NCBI RefSeq assembly: GCF_008704995.1 | Contig: NZ_CP023747.1 | Span: forward strand, 5,614,001 to 5,678,000 | Source of the DNA: Streptomyces nodosus | Lineage (GTDB): Bacteria; Actinomycetota; Actinomycetes; Streptomycetales; Streptomycetaceae | Reading direction: 5' to 3' | DNA: 64,000 nt | In this document: in pieces, positions 9,501-18,439 of the stretch | How positions within the stretch are numbered: position 1 is the first letter of the stretch | Layout: each line of letters opens with the position of its first letter | Program-made: the position numbers and the translations under genes | Notes under the pieces: generated by a model | Databases searched by the model: none | Told to the model about the DNA's origin: nothing | The model's input: only the letters and a program-made list of their open reading frames with translations

Positions 9501-10698
9501 CGGCCCCTCCCCGCTGCGGCACCGGCTTGCGCAGCCGGCGATGACCGAGGAAACCGACCACGACCGCGACGGCCCCGGACACCGCCGGAACCCCGTACCC
9601 GGCCGCCGCACCGGCGGCATCGATCACCCAGCCGGCCACGGAGGCGCCGATCGCGACCCCGACCGCGAGCCCGGTGGACACCCAGGTCATCCCCTCGGTC
9701 AGGTGCGCGCGTGGTACGTGCCGCTCGATGAGGGCCATCGTCGTGATCATCGTCGGTGCGATGGACAGGCCCGCAACGAACAGCGCCACGGCCAGAAACG
9801 CCAGGTTTCCGACCAGTAGGAGGGGGATCATACTCACGGCCATCGCACAGACGCCCAGCAGCCACCGGCGTTCGGGGGCCCCGGTGAAGCGGAGCAGCCC
9901 GAAGACCAGGCCGGCGAGGCAGGAACCCGCCGCGTACAGCGCCAGCACGACGCTCGCCGCCGCCTTGTGGCCCCGCTCGTCGGCGAAGGCGACGGTCACC
10001 ACGTCGATCGCGCCGAAGATCGTCCCGGTCGCCACGAAGGTGGTCACCAGAACCTGCAGCCCGGGCGAGCGCAGGGCGCTGCTACGGGTGTGCCGCTCAC
10101 GCGGGTGCGGCACGGGCTCGGTGGCGCGCTGGGCGGTCAGCCAGAACACCCCGACCGCGAGGAAGCACGCGGCGAGGAAGGGGCCGGCCTCCGGGAACCA
10201 GGCGGTGGACAGGCCGATGGAGACGATCGGCCCGAAGATGAAGCAGACCTCGTCCATCACCGACTCGAACGAGTAGGCGGTGTGCAGCTGCGGGGTGCCC
10301 CCGTAGAGGGCGGCCCAGCGGGCCCTGATCATGGCGCCGAGGCTCGGTACCGCGCCGATGCCCGCGGCGCACCCGAACAGCACCCAGTCCGGCCAGGAGA
10401 AGTGCGCCGCCAGAAGCAGTCCCGCCGAGGCGGCCAGTGCGAAGAGGGTCGCCGGGCGCAGCACCCGCCGCTGCCCGTACTGGTCCACCAGGCGGGAGAT
10501 CTGGGGGCCGAGCGCGGCGGCGGACAGGGCGATGGTGGCCGAGAGCGCGCCCGCGAGTCCGTACCGCCCGGTGAGCTGGGAGATCATCGTCACCACGCCG
10601 ATGCCCATCATCGACAGCGGCATCCGGCCGAGGAAGCCGGCGGCGGAGAAGCCCTTGGTGCCGGGAGCGGTGAAAAGGGCGCGGTAGGGGCTGGGCAC
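9460..10698 (-). CDS. MFS transporter
   Basis: A 412-residue major facilitator with about 12 hydrophobic helices. It opens PSPYRALFTAPGTKGFSAAG, and the loop after helix 2 is RLVDQYGQRRVLRP, the expected MFS signature. The GTG at 10698 has CGGAG five bases upstream, while the longer frame to 10743 (GTG) has none. It is divergent from ferrochelatase and co-transcribed with the lactone oxidase gene. The substrate is unknown. Confidence 0.85.
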   Translation of the reverse strand: MPSPYRALFTAPGTKGFSAAGFLGRMPLSMMGIGVVTMISQLTGRYGLAGALSATIALSAAALGPQISRLVDQYGQRRVLRPATLFALAASAGLLLAAHFSWPDWVLFGCAAGIGAVPSLGAMIRARWAALYGGTPQLHTAYSFESVMDEVCFIFGPIVSIGLSTAWFPEAGPFLAACFLAVGVFWLTAQRATEPVPHPRERHTRSSALRSPGLQVLVTTFVATGTIFGAIDVVTVAFADERGHKAAASVVLALYAAGSCLAGLVFGLLRFTGAPERRWLLGVCAMAVSMIPLLLVGNLAFLAVALFVAGLSIAPTMITTMALIERHVPRAHLTEGMTWVSTGLAVGVAIGASVAGWVIDAAGAAAGYGVPAVSGAVAVVVGFLGHRRLRKPVPQRGGAVEHHSERKERHMA

Positions 10699-10936
10699 GG
10701 GGTCTCCGATAAGTCCAGTAAGGCGTGAAATGTGAGCATGCACCTTACGAATCAGGCAACCCTAACGTATGACTGATCGGCGGGTTCGCACCAGTGTCCG
10801 TAAATGCCCGGCTGTCCGGTGCCGGTCCTGGGGACGGAGCCCGTGCCGTCGGCGGGTGGCGCGATCGCCCCGGGTGGGAGGCCCCGGCCGGTGGGTGGCG
10901 GGACCGCCGTGGGTGCCGGGTGGCAGGATCGTAGAC

Positions 10937-12064
10937 ATGTCCCACGCACTCGACGCCAGCCCGTACGACGCTCTGTTGCTTCTCTCGTTCGGAGGCCCGG
11001 AGGGCCCGGACGACGTGGTTCCGTTCCTCGAGAACGTGACGCGGGGCCGGGGCATCCCCAAGGAGCGCCTGAAGGAGGTGGGACGGCACTACTTCCTCTT
11101 CGGCGGGGTCAGCCCCATCAACGCCCAGAACCGCGCTCTGCTGGACGCCCTCCGCAAGGACTTCGCCGACCACGGCCTCGGGCTGCCGGTCTACTGGGGC
11201 AACCGCAACTGGGCGCCCTACCTGACCGACACCCTGCGGGAGATGGTCCTCGACGGCCACCGCCGGATCCTGGTCCTCGCCACCAGCGCGTACGCCTCCT
11301 ACTCGGGCTGCCGCCAGTACCGCGAGAACCTCGCGGGTGCCCTGGCCGCCCTGGAGGCCGAGGGACTGGAACTGCCCCGGGTCGACAAGCTGCGGCACTA
11401 CTTCAACCACCCCGGTTTCGTGGAGCCGATGACCGAGGGGGTCCTCGCCTCCCTGGCCGACCTTCCGGAGGACGTCCGGGCCGGGGCGCACATCGCCTTC
11501 ACCACCCACTCCATCCCGGACACCGCCGCGGACACCTCCGGGCCGGTCGAGGGCCACGGGGACGGCGGGGCGTATGTGCGGCAGCACCTGGACGTGGCGC
11601 GGCTGATCGCCGACGCGGTGCGGGAGCGGACCGGCGTCGACCACCCCTGGCGGCTCGTCTACCAGTCGCGCTCGGGCGCCCCGCACATCCCCTGGCTGGA
11701 GCCGGACATCTGCGACCACCTGGAGGAGCTGCACGGCGCCGGGGTCCCCGCAGTGGTGATGGCGCCCATCGGGTTCGTCTCGGACCATATGGAGGTGCTC
11801 TACGACCTCGACACCGAGGCCACCGCGAAGGCCGGGGAACTGGAGCTCCCGGTCCGGCGCTCGGCCACGGTGGGCGCCGACCCCCGGTTCGCCGCCGCGA
11901 TCCGCGATCTGGTCGCCGAGCGGTCCGCCACCGAGCGCGGTCGGCAGGTGACCCCCTGCGCCCTGGGCACCCTGGGCCCGAGCCACGACCTGTGTCCGGT
12001 GGGCTGCTGCCCGGCCCGTGCCCCCAAGCCCGCCGCCGCGGGCGCCGACAGCCCCTACGCATGA
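10937..12064 (+). CDS. hemH: Ferrochelatase (coproporphyrin ferrochelatase type)
   Basis: A 375-residue ferrochelatase that inserts Fe2+ into the porphyrin. In actinobacteria this is the coproporphyrin III step (the gene is also called cpfC). Visible are LLLSFGGPEGPDDV at the N-terminus, the catalytic His in FTTHSIPD (about 191) and the acidic GFVSDHMEVLYDLD. A Cys-rich C-terminus (HDLCPVGCC) plus SGCRQY could hold a [2Fe-2S] cluster as in other actinobacterial enzymes. The start is ATG with AGGA about 10 bases upstream. It is followed closely by an inositol monophosphatase. Confidence 0.93.
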   Translation: MSHALDASPYDALLLLSFGGPEGPDDVVPFLENVTRGRGIPKERLKEVGRHYFLFGGVSPINAQNRALLDALRKDFADHGLGLPVYWGNRNWAPYLTDTLREMVLDGHRRILVLATSAYASYSGCRQYRENLAGALAALEAEGLELPRVDKLRHYFNHPGFVEPMTEGVLASLADLPEDVRAGAHIAFTTHSIPDTAADTSGPVEGHGDGGAYVRQHLDVARLIADAVRERTGVDHPWRLVYQSRSGAPHIPWLEPDICDHLEELHGAGVPAVVMAPIGFVSDHMEVLYDLDTEATAKAGELELPVRRSATVGADPRFAAAIRDLVAERSATERGRQVTPCALGTLGPSHDLCPVGCCPARAPKPAAAGADSPYA

Positions 12065-12072
12065 GGAGCAGC

Positions 12073-12891
12073 GTGACCGAGCAGTCACAGCCGGACGGCC
12101 GGCTGGAGACCGAACTCCTGGAGATCGCGCTGGAGGCGGCGACCCGCGCGGGCGCCTTTCTGCGCGACGGACGCCCCGAGGACCTCGGGGTGGCCGCCAC
12201 CAAGACCAGCGCCATCGATGTCGTCACCGAGATGGACATCGCCGCCGAGAAGCTGATCACCGGGCTGCTCACCGACCACAGACCGGAGGACGGCCTGCTC
12301 GGCGAGGAGGGGGCCAGCGTCGAGGGCACCAGTGGCGTCGAATGGGTGATCGACCCGATCGACGGCACCGTGAACTATCTCTACGGGCTGCCCGGCTGGG
12401 CGATCTCCATCGCCGCCCGCAAGGACGGGGAGACGCTCGTCGGCGTGGTCCATGCGCCGATGCGCGGGGAGATCTTCCGGGCCGTCCGGGGGGAGGGGGC
12501 GTTCCTGAACGACCGCCCCGTCCGGGTGCGCCCCGCGCCCGATCTGGGCTTCGCCCTGGTGGGCACCGGCTTCGGCTATCTCACCGAGCGCAAGATCCAT
12601 CAGGCCGAGGTGGTCCGGCAGCTGATCCCCGAGGTCCGGGACATCCGCCGGGCCGGTTCCGCCGCGATCGACCTGTGCGATGTGGCGGCGGGCCGGCTGG
12701 ACGCGTACTACGAGCGGGGGCTGAACCCCTGGGACTACGCGGCGGGTGACCTGATCGCCCGTGAGGCGGGGGCGCTGACCGGCGGGCGCCCCGGGGAGCC
12801 GCTCTCCCCGGCCCTGACGATCGCGGCCCCACCGGGTCTGTTCGAACAGCTCCGGACCAGGCTGGACGAACTCGGCGCCTGGCACGACTGA
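12073..12891 (+). CDS. Inositol monophosphatase family protein
   Basis: A 272-residue Mg-dependent phosphatase of the IMPase/FBPase family. Metal ligands are LLGEEG, WVIDPIDGTVNYLYG and NPWDYAAGDL (near the C-terminus). It hydrolyses inositol-1-phosphate or a related sugar phosphate. The GTG at 12073 is preceded by GAGGAG. The ATG at 12061 overlaps the hemH stop (ATGA) but has no ribosome binding site, so it is second choice. Confidence 0.88.
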   Translation: MTEQSQPDGRLETELLEIALEAATRAGAFLRDGRPEDLGVAATKTSAIDVVTEMDIAAEKLITGLLTDHRPEDGLLGEEGASVEGTSGVEWVIDPIDGTVNYLYGLPGWAISIAARKDGETLVGVVHAPMRGEIFRAVRGEGAFLNDRPVRVRPAPDLGFALVGTGFGYLTERKIHQAEVVRQLIPEVRDIRRAGSAAIDLCDVAAGRLDAYYERGLNPWDYAAGDLIAREAGALTGGRPGEPLSPALTIAAPPGLFEQLRTRLDELGAWHD

Positions 12892-13071
12892 CCCCCGTCC
12901 CCACGGAGGCCAGGCCCCCACGCAATGCGGCCCCCGCCGTCACCGGTGGGGGCCGTCCCGTCCCCACGCGGCCCCTATGGGTCCCTGTGGCCTCCCGGGC
13001 CGCCCCGCGGCACCCCTACGGCGTACAGGCGTTCCCCGCGCTCCGCGGTGGCCTCCAGGCGCCGTAGAACA

Positions 13072-13113
13072 CCGAAGCGGGCCCCGGCCTGGATCTGCCG
13101 GGGCCCGCTTCGG
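13072..13113 (-). terminator. Perfect 16-bp hairpin, probable terminator
   Basis: CCGAAGCGGGCCCCGG (13072-13087) and CCGGGGCCCGCTTCGG (13098-13113) pair perfectly around a 10-base loop. It sits 8 bases past the stop of the minus-strand small gene. It may also end transcription coming from the inositol monophosphatase on the other strand. Confidence 0.8.
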
Positions 13114-13121
13114 CGAGCTGA

Positions 13122-13295
13122 TCAGACGCGCGTCGCACCGACTTCCACACCGTGCTCGGCGGCAAGGCGGTGCAGGTCGTCGAGCTCCGACTGCTCGACC
13201 TCCACGAGGAAGTCGTCGCCGGATTCGCGAGCCCGCGTCAGGTCGGACTCGGTCGCCCGTATGCGCTGCAGAAGTCCTGCGGTGAATGCGTCCAT
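13122..13295 (-). CDS. Conserved small Streptomyces protein (57 aa)
   Basis: The protein starts MDAFTAGLLQRIRATESDL and is an almost entirely helical, charged 57-residue protein (SGDDFLVEVEQSELDDLHRL). Such a protein is conserved next to cutRS in Streptomyces as far as I recall. Its function is unknown. The ATG at 13295 has GAGGGGG about 6 bases upstream. The longer frame to 13580 has non-coding character. It is divergent from cutR. Confidence 0.75.
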   Translation of the reverse strand: MDAFTAGLLQRIRATESDLTRARESGDDFLVEVEQSELDDLHRLAAEHGVEVGATRV

Positions 13296-13710
13296 GCTGC
13301 GCCCCCTCGTCCTGGGTCGTGGGTCGTGTGTGGCACGGGGGTGTGCCGTCGGGAAGAGGCGATCACGTCCTTCGGGTGCCCACCGCTGCCCCGGACGGGC
13401 CGGCACGGTGCTGGACACCCACGCCAGCTCTACGGGAAGTGGTGAGCAGCCGACCACATGGTGGTGTGCCACATGCAGAGCGTGATCGCGGGGTGTAAAC
13501 CGTCCTCCCCCCGCTCCCTTCCGCGGAAACCTCAACAGCACGAAAAAATTTCGCATTCCCGGACCGGTGCGCCGCAGCACCGAGCGTGGTCCCCCGTCTT
13601 ACAGCCGGTTTACGGCCGAAAAGGGCAGGATGGAGCTTCATCCATGAGGGGACTTCCCGCGCGCTGCCCGACAAGGGGCCGCACGGGTGCACAGAGGAAG
13701 GACAAGGGAC
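13296..13710. other. Intergenic region between the small gene and cutR
   Basis: This 415-base region is divergent and is expected to carry promoters in both directions. It includes an unusually AT-rich patch (CGAAAAAATTTCGCATT, 13541-13557). I see no gene and no operator I can name. Confidence 0.45.
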
Positions 13711-14364
13711 GTGCGCGTACTCGTCGTCGAGGACGAGCAACTGCTCGCCGATGCGGTGGCCACCGGATTGCGCCGGGAGGCCATGGCCGTCGACGTCGTG
13801 TACGACGGTGCGGCCGCCCTGGAGCGCATCGGCGTCAACGACTACGACGTGGTCGTCCTCGACCGCGATCTCCCGCTGGTGCACGGCGACGACGTCTGCC
13901 GCAAGATCGTCGAGCTCGGAATGCCCACCCGTGTGCTGATGCTCACCGCCTCGGGCGATGTCAGCGACCGGGTGGAGGGCCTGGAGATCGGCGCCGACGA
14001 CTATCTGCCCAAGCCGTTCGCCTTCAGCGAGCTCATCGCGCGTGTGCGGGCCCTGGGCCGGCGCACCAGCGTGCCGCTGCCGCCCGTGCTGGAGCGCGCC
14101 GGCATCAAGCTCGACCCCAACCGCCGCGAGGTCTTCCGCGAGGGCAGGGAGGTCCAGCTGGCCCCCAAGGAGTTCGCGGTCCTGGAGGTCCTGATGCGCA
14201 GCGAGGGAGCCGTCGTCTCGGCCGAGCAGCTCCTGGAGAAGGCCTGGGACGAGAACACCGACCCGTTCACCAATGTGGTGCGGGTGACGGTGATGACCCT
14301 GCGCCGCAAGCTCGGCGAGCCCGCGGTGATCGTCACCGTGCCCGGTTCCGGCTACCGGATCTGA
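13711..14364 (+). CDS. cutR: Response regulator CutR
   Basis: A 217-residue OmpR-family regulator. Its receiver domain has the acidic pocket VVEDEQ, phospho-acceptor Asp in VVVLDRDLPL (about residue 51) and Lys in YLPKPF. It is followed by a winged-helix DNA-binding domain ending VTVPGSGYRI. The sequence agrees closely with the CutR I know from Streptomyces, which with CutS controls secretion-stress and metabolic genes. The start is GTG at 13711 after AAGGACAAGGGA. It is followed by cutS after 4 bases. Confidence 0.93.
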   Translation: MRVLVVEDEQLLADAVATGLRREAMAVDVVYDGAAALERIGVNDYDVVVLDRDLPLVHGDDVCRKIVELGMPTRVLMLTASGDVSDRVEGLEIGADDYLPKPFAFSELIARVRALGRRTSVPLPPVLERAGIKLDPNRREVFREGREVQLAPKEFAVLEVLMRSEGAVVSAEQLLEKAWDENTDPFTNVVRVTVMTLRRKLGEPAVIVTVPGSGYRI

Positions 14365-14368
14365 CGCC

Positions 14369-15601
14369 ATGGCCGCGACCCCCGCGCCGCCCGCGGCGCC
14401 GCCCAAGCCCACCTGGGACCCGCGCAGGCCGGAACCTCCGTTCCCCTGGCTGCGCCCGACCATCCGCATACGACTGACGCTGCTGTACGGCGGCATGTTC
14501 CTGATCGCCGGCATCCTGCTGCTGTCGATCATCTATCTGTTCGCGGCGCACGCCCTCAACGTGGGCAGCCAGCTCCCGTTCCGGATCACCTCGGGGACGG
14601 TCGTCAGCAACACCTGCAACTTCCCGTCCCAGACCACGGCGAGCGACCTCAACAACGCCATGAACGCGTGCGTCAACGAGCAGCGCCAGCATGCCCTGGA
14701 CAATCTGCTCAGCCGCTCGCTGCTGGCCCTGCTCGGCCTCGCCGTGATCGCCTTCGCCTTCGGCTACGCGATGGCCGGCCGGGTGCTCTCGCCGCTCGGG
14801 CGGATCACCCGCACCGCCCGCGCCGTGGCCGGCTCGGACCTGTCGCGCCGTATCGAGCTGGACGGCCCGGACGACGAGCTGAAGGAGCTGGCGGACACCT
14901 TCGACGAGATGCTGGAGCGGCTGCAGCGGGCCTTCACGGCCCAGCAGCGGTTCGTCGGCAACGCCTCGCACGAGCTGCGCACCCCGCTCGCGATCAACCG
15001 CACCCTGCTCGAGGTGCATCTGTCCGACCCGGGGGCACCCGTCGAACTGCAACAGCTCGGCAAGACGCTGCTCGCCACCAACGAGCGCAGCGAGCAGCTC
15101 GTGGAGGGGCTGCTGCTGCTCGCCCGCAGCGACAACCAGATCGTCGAGCGCAAACCCGTCGATCTGGCGGAGGTGGCCTCGCAGGCCATCGACCAGGTGC
15201 ACGGCGAGGCGGAGACCAAGGGCGTGGAGATCCGCGGCGAACGCGCCCCGGCGGTCGTCCAGGGCAACGGCGTACTGCTGGAGCGCATCGCCCTGAACCT
15301 CGTCCAGAACGCGGTGCGCTACAACGTCCCGGAGGACGGCTGGGTCGAGGTCACGACCGAGCTCCAGCACGGTCAGGCGGTGCTGACGGTCTCCAACACC
15401 GGGCCGGTGGTCCCCGCCTACGAGATCGACAACCTCTTCGAGCCCTTCACCCGGCTCCGTACCGAGCGCACCGGCAGCGACAAGGGCGTGGGCCTCGGAC
15501 TGTCCATCGCGAGGTCCGTGGCGCGTGCCCACGGCGGTCACATCACCGCGCAGCCCCGTGAGGGGGGTGGGCTGGTGATGCGGGTCGTCCTGCCCGTCTG
15601 A
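14369..15601 (+). CDS. cutS: Sensor histidine kinase CutS
   Basis: A 410-residue membrane kinase. It has TM1 near residues 35-60, a short extracellular loop with two Cys (NTCNF and NACVN), TM2 near 115-135, a HAMP domain and a HisKA domain with the phospho-His in GNASHELRTPLAI (about 200). A HATPase_c domain follows (NLVQNAVRYN, GVGLGLSI). In characterised Streptomyces CutS the two extracellular Cys are conserved and proposed to sense redox or disulfide state. It forms an operon with cutR. Confidence 0.92.
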   Translation: MAATPAPPAAPPKPTWDPRRPEPPFPWLRPTIRIRLTLLYGGMFLIAGILLLSIIYLFAAHALNVGSQLPFRITSGTVVSNTCNFPSQTTASDLNNAMNACVNEQRQHALDNLLSRSLLALLGLAVIAFAFGYAMAGRVLSPLGRITRTARAVAGSDLSRRIELDGPDDELKELADTFDEMLERLQRAFTAQQRFVGNASHELRTPLAINRTLLEVHLSDPGAPVELQQLGKTLLATNERSEQLVEGLLLLARSDNQIVERKPVDLAEVASQAIDQVHGEAETKGVEIRGERAPAVVQGNGVLLERIALNLVQNAVRYNVPEDGWVEVTTELQHGQAVLTVSNTGPVVPAYEIDNLFEPFTRLRTERTGSDKGVGLGLSIARSVARAHGGHITAQPREGGGLVMRVVLPV

Positions 15602-15995
15602 GGCCGGGCCGCCCGGCTCCGGCAGCCGTTCGCTGTACGCAGAATTTCCGGGTCCAGGATACGGGCCCGTCCTGTGTGATCGATCACAGAGATGCCTTTC
15701 CGGCCATCTACTCTCCGTGATCTCAGAGGCATGCACAAAGCCGGAAAATCCGGGTTTTCCCGGGTTCAGATCACGGGAAGTACACGGTGGAGTGCCTTTG
15801 AAGAGTGGTCCACGGACCGTGTACGGTCCGGTTCGCCATCCAACCCGATCACTCTTGAGGAGTCCGGTTGGGTGTCGATTGAGTAACAGACCTTGATGTG
15901 AGGCAAAATCTCCGCCTCGAGGCGGGCACAAGTCCGGCCTCTCACGCGTTACGTGCGCTGGAGACACCCGCAGACACCCAGAGGGGGAGAGCGAA
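15602..15995. other. Intergenic region between cutS and the DUF4193 gene
   Basis: This 394-base region holds the promoter side of the DUF4193 gene. It contains a perfect 14-bp palindrome (listed separately) 75 bases after cutS, then an AT-richer stretch around 15770-15900. I cannot place a convincing -35/-10 pair. Confidence 0.45.
15675..15688. promoter_or_regulatory. Perfect palindrome TGTGATCGATCACA, possible operator
   Basis: A perfect 14-bp palindrome lies in the 394-base gap upstream of the DUF4193 gene. The half-sites resemble Crp/FNR or GntR-type sites. However, the spacing between TGTGA and TCACA is 4 bases, not the 6 of a Crp site. The regulator is unknown. Confidence 0.35.
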
Positions 15996-16292
15996 ATGGC
16001 AACCGACTACGACACCCCACGCAAGACCGACGACGATGTCGATTCCGACAGCCTGGAAGAACTGAAGGCCCGGAGGAACGACAAGTCCGCCTCGGCGGTC
16101 GACGTCGACGAGTTCGAGGCCGCCGAAGGCCTCGAACTGCCGGGCGCCGACCTCTCGAACGAGGAACTGGCCGTCCGTGTGCTGCCCAAGCAGCAGGACG
16201 AGTTCACCTGCATGAGCTGCTTCCTCGTCCACCACCGCAGCCAGCTGGCCCGCGAGAAGAACGGTCAGCCGATCTGCCGCGACTGCGACTGA
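15996..16292 (+). CDS. DUF4193 family small zinc-ribbon-like protein
   Basis: A 98-residue acidic protein (MATDYDTPRKTDDDVDSDSL) ending in a treble-clef or zinc-ribbon-like pair, FTCMSCFLVHH and ICRDCD. This is the actinobacterial DUF4193 family (mycobacterial homologue in the dut neighbourhood). Its function is unknown, and the Cys pairs suggest Zn and perhaps a transcription-related role. The start is ATG after GAGGGGGAGAG. Confidence 0.88.
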   Translation: MATDYDTPRKTDDDVDSDSLEELKARRNDKSASAVDVDEFEAAEGLELPGADLSNEELAVRVLPKQQDEFTCMSCFLVHHRSQLAREKNGQPICRDCD

Positions 16293-16305
16293 GGCGGGGT
16301 CGGCC

Positions 16306-17229
16306 GTGACTGGCTCGACCCCTCCTCGGAAGCGCCGTTTCCCGCACGGGGAAGCGGACCCGGAGCCGTATGAGGACTCCCACGGCGTACCGGACGAGCG
16401 GGGCTCTTCCGAAGAAGGATCAGCCTCGCTCGAACCGGCGGACGCCGCCGGGGCCCTGGTGGGGCCGGACGAACCCCCGGCACCCACCGCTCCCACCTAC
16501 GGCTTCGGAGGAGCGGGAGAGACCGCGCGAAGTTATGCGGTCGCCGTCCGGGAAGGAATCCGGGAAGGCGTCCGCAAGGGTGGCAGCCATGCCCGAGCGG
16601 GCCTGGCCTTTCTCACCGACCGGATCATCGAGACCGCCCCGCGGATTCCGGTACGGGACCTCGCGACGCTCCGCCGGCAGTTCCCCGGCCAGGGGCCCGA
16701 GGAGATCGCCGACAAGCTCGTCCTGGGCGCGGCGCGGGCGACGGCCACGGTCGGGGCCGGGGTGGGTGCCGCGGCGATGCTGCCGGTGCCGCCGGCCATG
16801 CCCACCGAGCTGGCCGCCGAGATCACCGGGGTGGCGACGATCGAGCTGAAGCTGATCGCCGAACTCTACGAGGTGTACGGGCTGAGACCGCCCGGGAACC
16901 TCACTCAGCGCAGCACCTCGTATCTGCGGTCCTGGTCCGACGAGCGCGGGATAGACATGGCGGCGCTGTCGAGCGTGGACGCGGCCTTCGGCGGCCGGAT
17001 GAAGCGGGAGCTGCGCCAGCAGATCATGAAGCGGATGGTGCGGAACCTGCCGAACCTGATGCCGTTCATGGTGGGAGCCGCCGTGGGCGCGGTGGTGAAC
17101 CGGCGGGACACCCGGCGGCTCGCCGATCGGATCCGCAGAGATCTGCGGAAGTCCCAGGTGCCCTGGGAGGAACTGCCGGAGCTGCCGCCGCTGGAGACGC
17201 CGGAGAATCCCCTGCCGCTGGAGGAATGA
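16306..17229 (+). CDS. EcsC-like conserved hypothetical protein
   Basis: A 307-residue protein with a proline-rich, acidic N-terminal 80 residues. The helical body after it (RIIETAPRIPVRDLATLRRQ, then AAMLPVPPAMPTELAAEITG) resembles EcsC-family proteins. A hydrophobic segment lies near FMVGAAVGAVV. The start is GTG at 16306, 13 bases after the DUF4193 gene, so the two are probably co-transcribed. The function is unknown. Confidence 0.7.
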   Translation: MTGSTPPRKRRFPHGEADPEPYEDSHGVPDERGSSEEGSASLEPADAAGALVGPDEPPAPTAPTYGFGGAGETARSYAVAVREGIREGVRKGGSHARAGLAFLTDRIIETAPRIPVRDLATLRRQFPGQGPEEIADKLVLGAARATATVGAGVGAAAMLPVPPAMPTELAAEITGVATIELKLIAELYEVYGLRPPGNLTQRSTSYLRSWSDERGIDMAALSSVDAAFGGRMKRELRQQIMKRMVRNLPNLMPFMVGAAVGAVVNRRDTRRLADRIRRDLRKSQVPWEELPELPPLETPENPLPLEE

Positions 17230-17313
17230 CGCCGCGGGAATGACCGCCCGCGCGGCCCTGAAGGCGCCCGCTGCGGCCCTCCGGCCCCTCCCCGAGGGGT
17301 TGCCCCCGTGCGG

Positions 17314-17796
17314 CTACTCCTGCGCGGCCTCGACCTCGCTGCGCTCCTGCGCCGCCTTGATCGCCGCGGCCAGCCGCTCCGGCTCCCTGCTCGACAGATA
17401 GAGATAGGGCGTCGGGTCCGCCGGGTCCGTGACCTCGACCTTCAGGGCCCTCGGGATATAGGCGCGCAGCAGCATGAAGGCTCGCGTGTCGGCCTTGTGC
17501 ATGCGCCAGGCCCGGGCCTCCTCCGGGTCCAGGACCTCCGTGCCGCCGAGCGCCGACACCGGGATCCGGGCGTCTCCCGCGATCAGCGCGTCGCCCACCA
17601 CACGGATACGGATGGAGCCGTAGGAACTCGCCACGACCGCCGCGACCGCGGTGCCGCCCACCAGCCCGGCGAGCAGTGCGAGCGTGCCGAACGGGACCAG
17701 GATCAGAGCCATGGAGAACCCGGCCGCCAGGCAGATCAGCCACCAGGAGCGGGGCGCGGTGAGGCGTTCTTCGTACGGTGACGCGGAGAGCTGCAT
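17314..17796 (-). CDS. DUF3093 family membrane protein
   Basis: A 160-residue protein with two adjacent transmembrane helices (about residues 17-60: WWLICLAAGFSMALILVPFG and onward). A soluble PH-like C-terminal part follows. It belongs to DUF3093, conserved beside dut in actinobacteria, with unknown function. It is divergent from the thioesterase gene, with 58 bases between the starts. Confidence 0.85.
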   Translation of the reverse strand: MQLSASPYEERLTAPRSWWLICLAAGFSMALILVPFGTLALLAGLVGGTAVAAVVASSYGSIRIRVVGDALIAGDARIPVSALGGTEVLDPEEARAWRMHKADTRAFMLLRAYIPRALKVEVTDPADPTPYLYLSSREPERLAAAIKAAQERSEVEAAQE

Positions 17797-17854
17797 GAAA
17801 CCAAGCTTGGCACGGTGTCCGCAGGACGTTCCCGCGCGGGTAAGGTCTGCGCCT

Positions 17855-18439
17855 GTGAGTGGTACTTCCGCAGCTCTGACACCCCCCGCCGGCGCCGTGG
17901 CGCCCGTACGGCACCCCGATGCCCCCGCCCCCGGGGAGCTGCTCGGCGCGCACTACGAGCAGTGCTTCGGGTGCGGCGAGGCACAGCCGCACGGACTGCG
18001 CCTCCAGGCGCGGGCCGGCGAGGGGATCTCCCTCACCGCCGAGTTCACCGTCCAGCCCGCCCACCAGGGCGCGCCCGGTCTCGCCCACGGCGGGGTGCTC
18101 GCCACCGCCCTCGACGAGACCCTCGGCTCGCTGAACTGGCTGCTGCGCACCGTCGCGGTCACCGGACGGCTGGAGACCGACTATGTGCTCCCGGTGCCCG
18201 TGGGGACCGTGCTGCATCTGGAGGCCGAGGTGACGGCCGTGGCGGGACGGAAGATCTACTCCAGGGCCACCGGGCGGATCGGCGGCCCCGACGGGCCCGT
18301 GGCCGTCCGTGCCCAGGCCCTGTTCATCGAGGTGAAGACGGAGCACTTCATCGACCACGGCCGGCCGCAGGAGATCCGGGCCGCCATGAGCGATCCGGAC
18401 CCGTCCCGGCGCGAGCGTGCCTTCGAGGTGAACCCGTGA
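17855..18439 (+). CDS. PaaI-family hotdog thioesterase
   Basis: A 194-residue hotdog-fold acyl-CoA thioesterase. The signature HGGVLATALDETLGSLNW holds the catalytic acidic residue, and CFGCGEAQPHGL precedes it. The GTG at 17855 (MSGTSAAL) has AAGG 9 bases upstream. The upstream extension to 17651 lies opposite the DUF3093 gene and is not used. Its stop overlaps the dut start (GTGA). Confidence 0.83.
   Translation: MSGTSAALTPPAGAVAPVRHPDAPAPGELLGAHYEQCFGCGEAQPHGLRLQARAGEGISLTAEFTVQPAHQGAPGLAHGGVLATALDETLGSLNWLLRTVAVTGRLETDYVLPVPVGTVLHLEAEVTAVAGRKIYSRATGRIGGPDGPVAVRAQALFIEVKTEHFIDHGRPQEIRAAMSDPDPSRRERAFEVNP

Noticed and set aside
10741..10770. Possible iron box (TTAGGGTTGCCTGA on the minus strand) between the MFS and hemH genes
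   Set aside because: Only the left half resembles the DmdR-type palindrome; the right half does not match.
15675..15688. Crp binding site
   Set aside because: TGTGA and TCACA are 4 bases apart instead of 6, so it is listed only as an unassigned palindrome.
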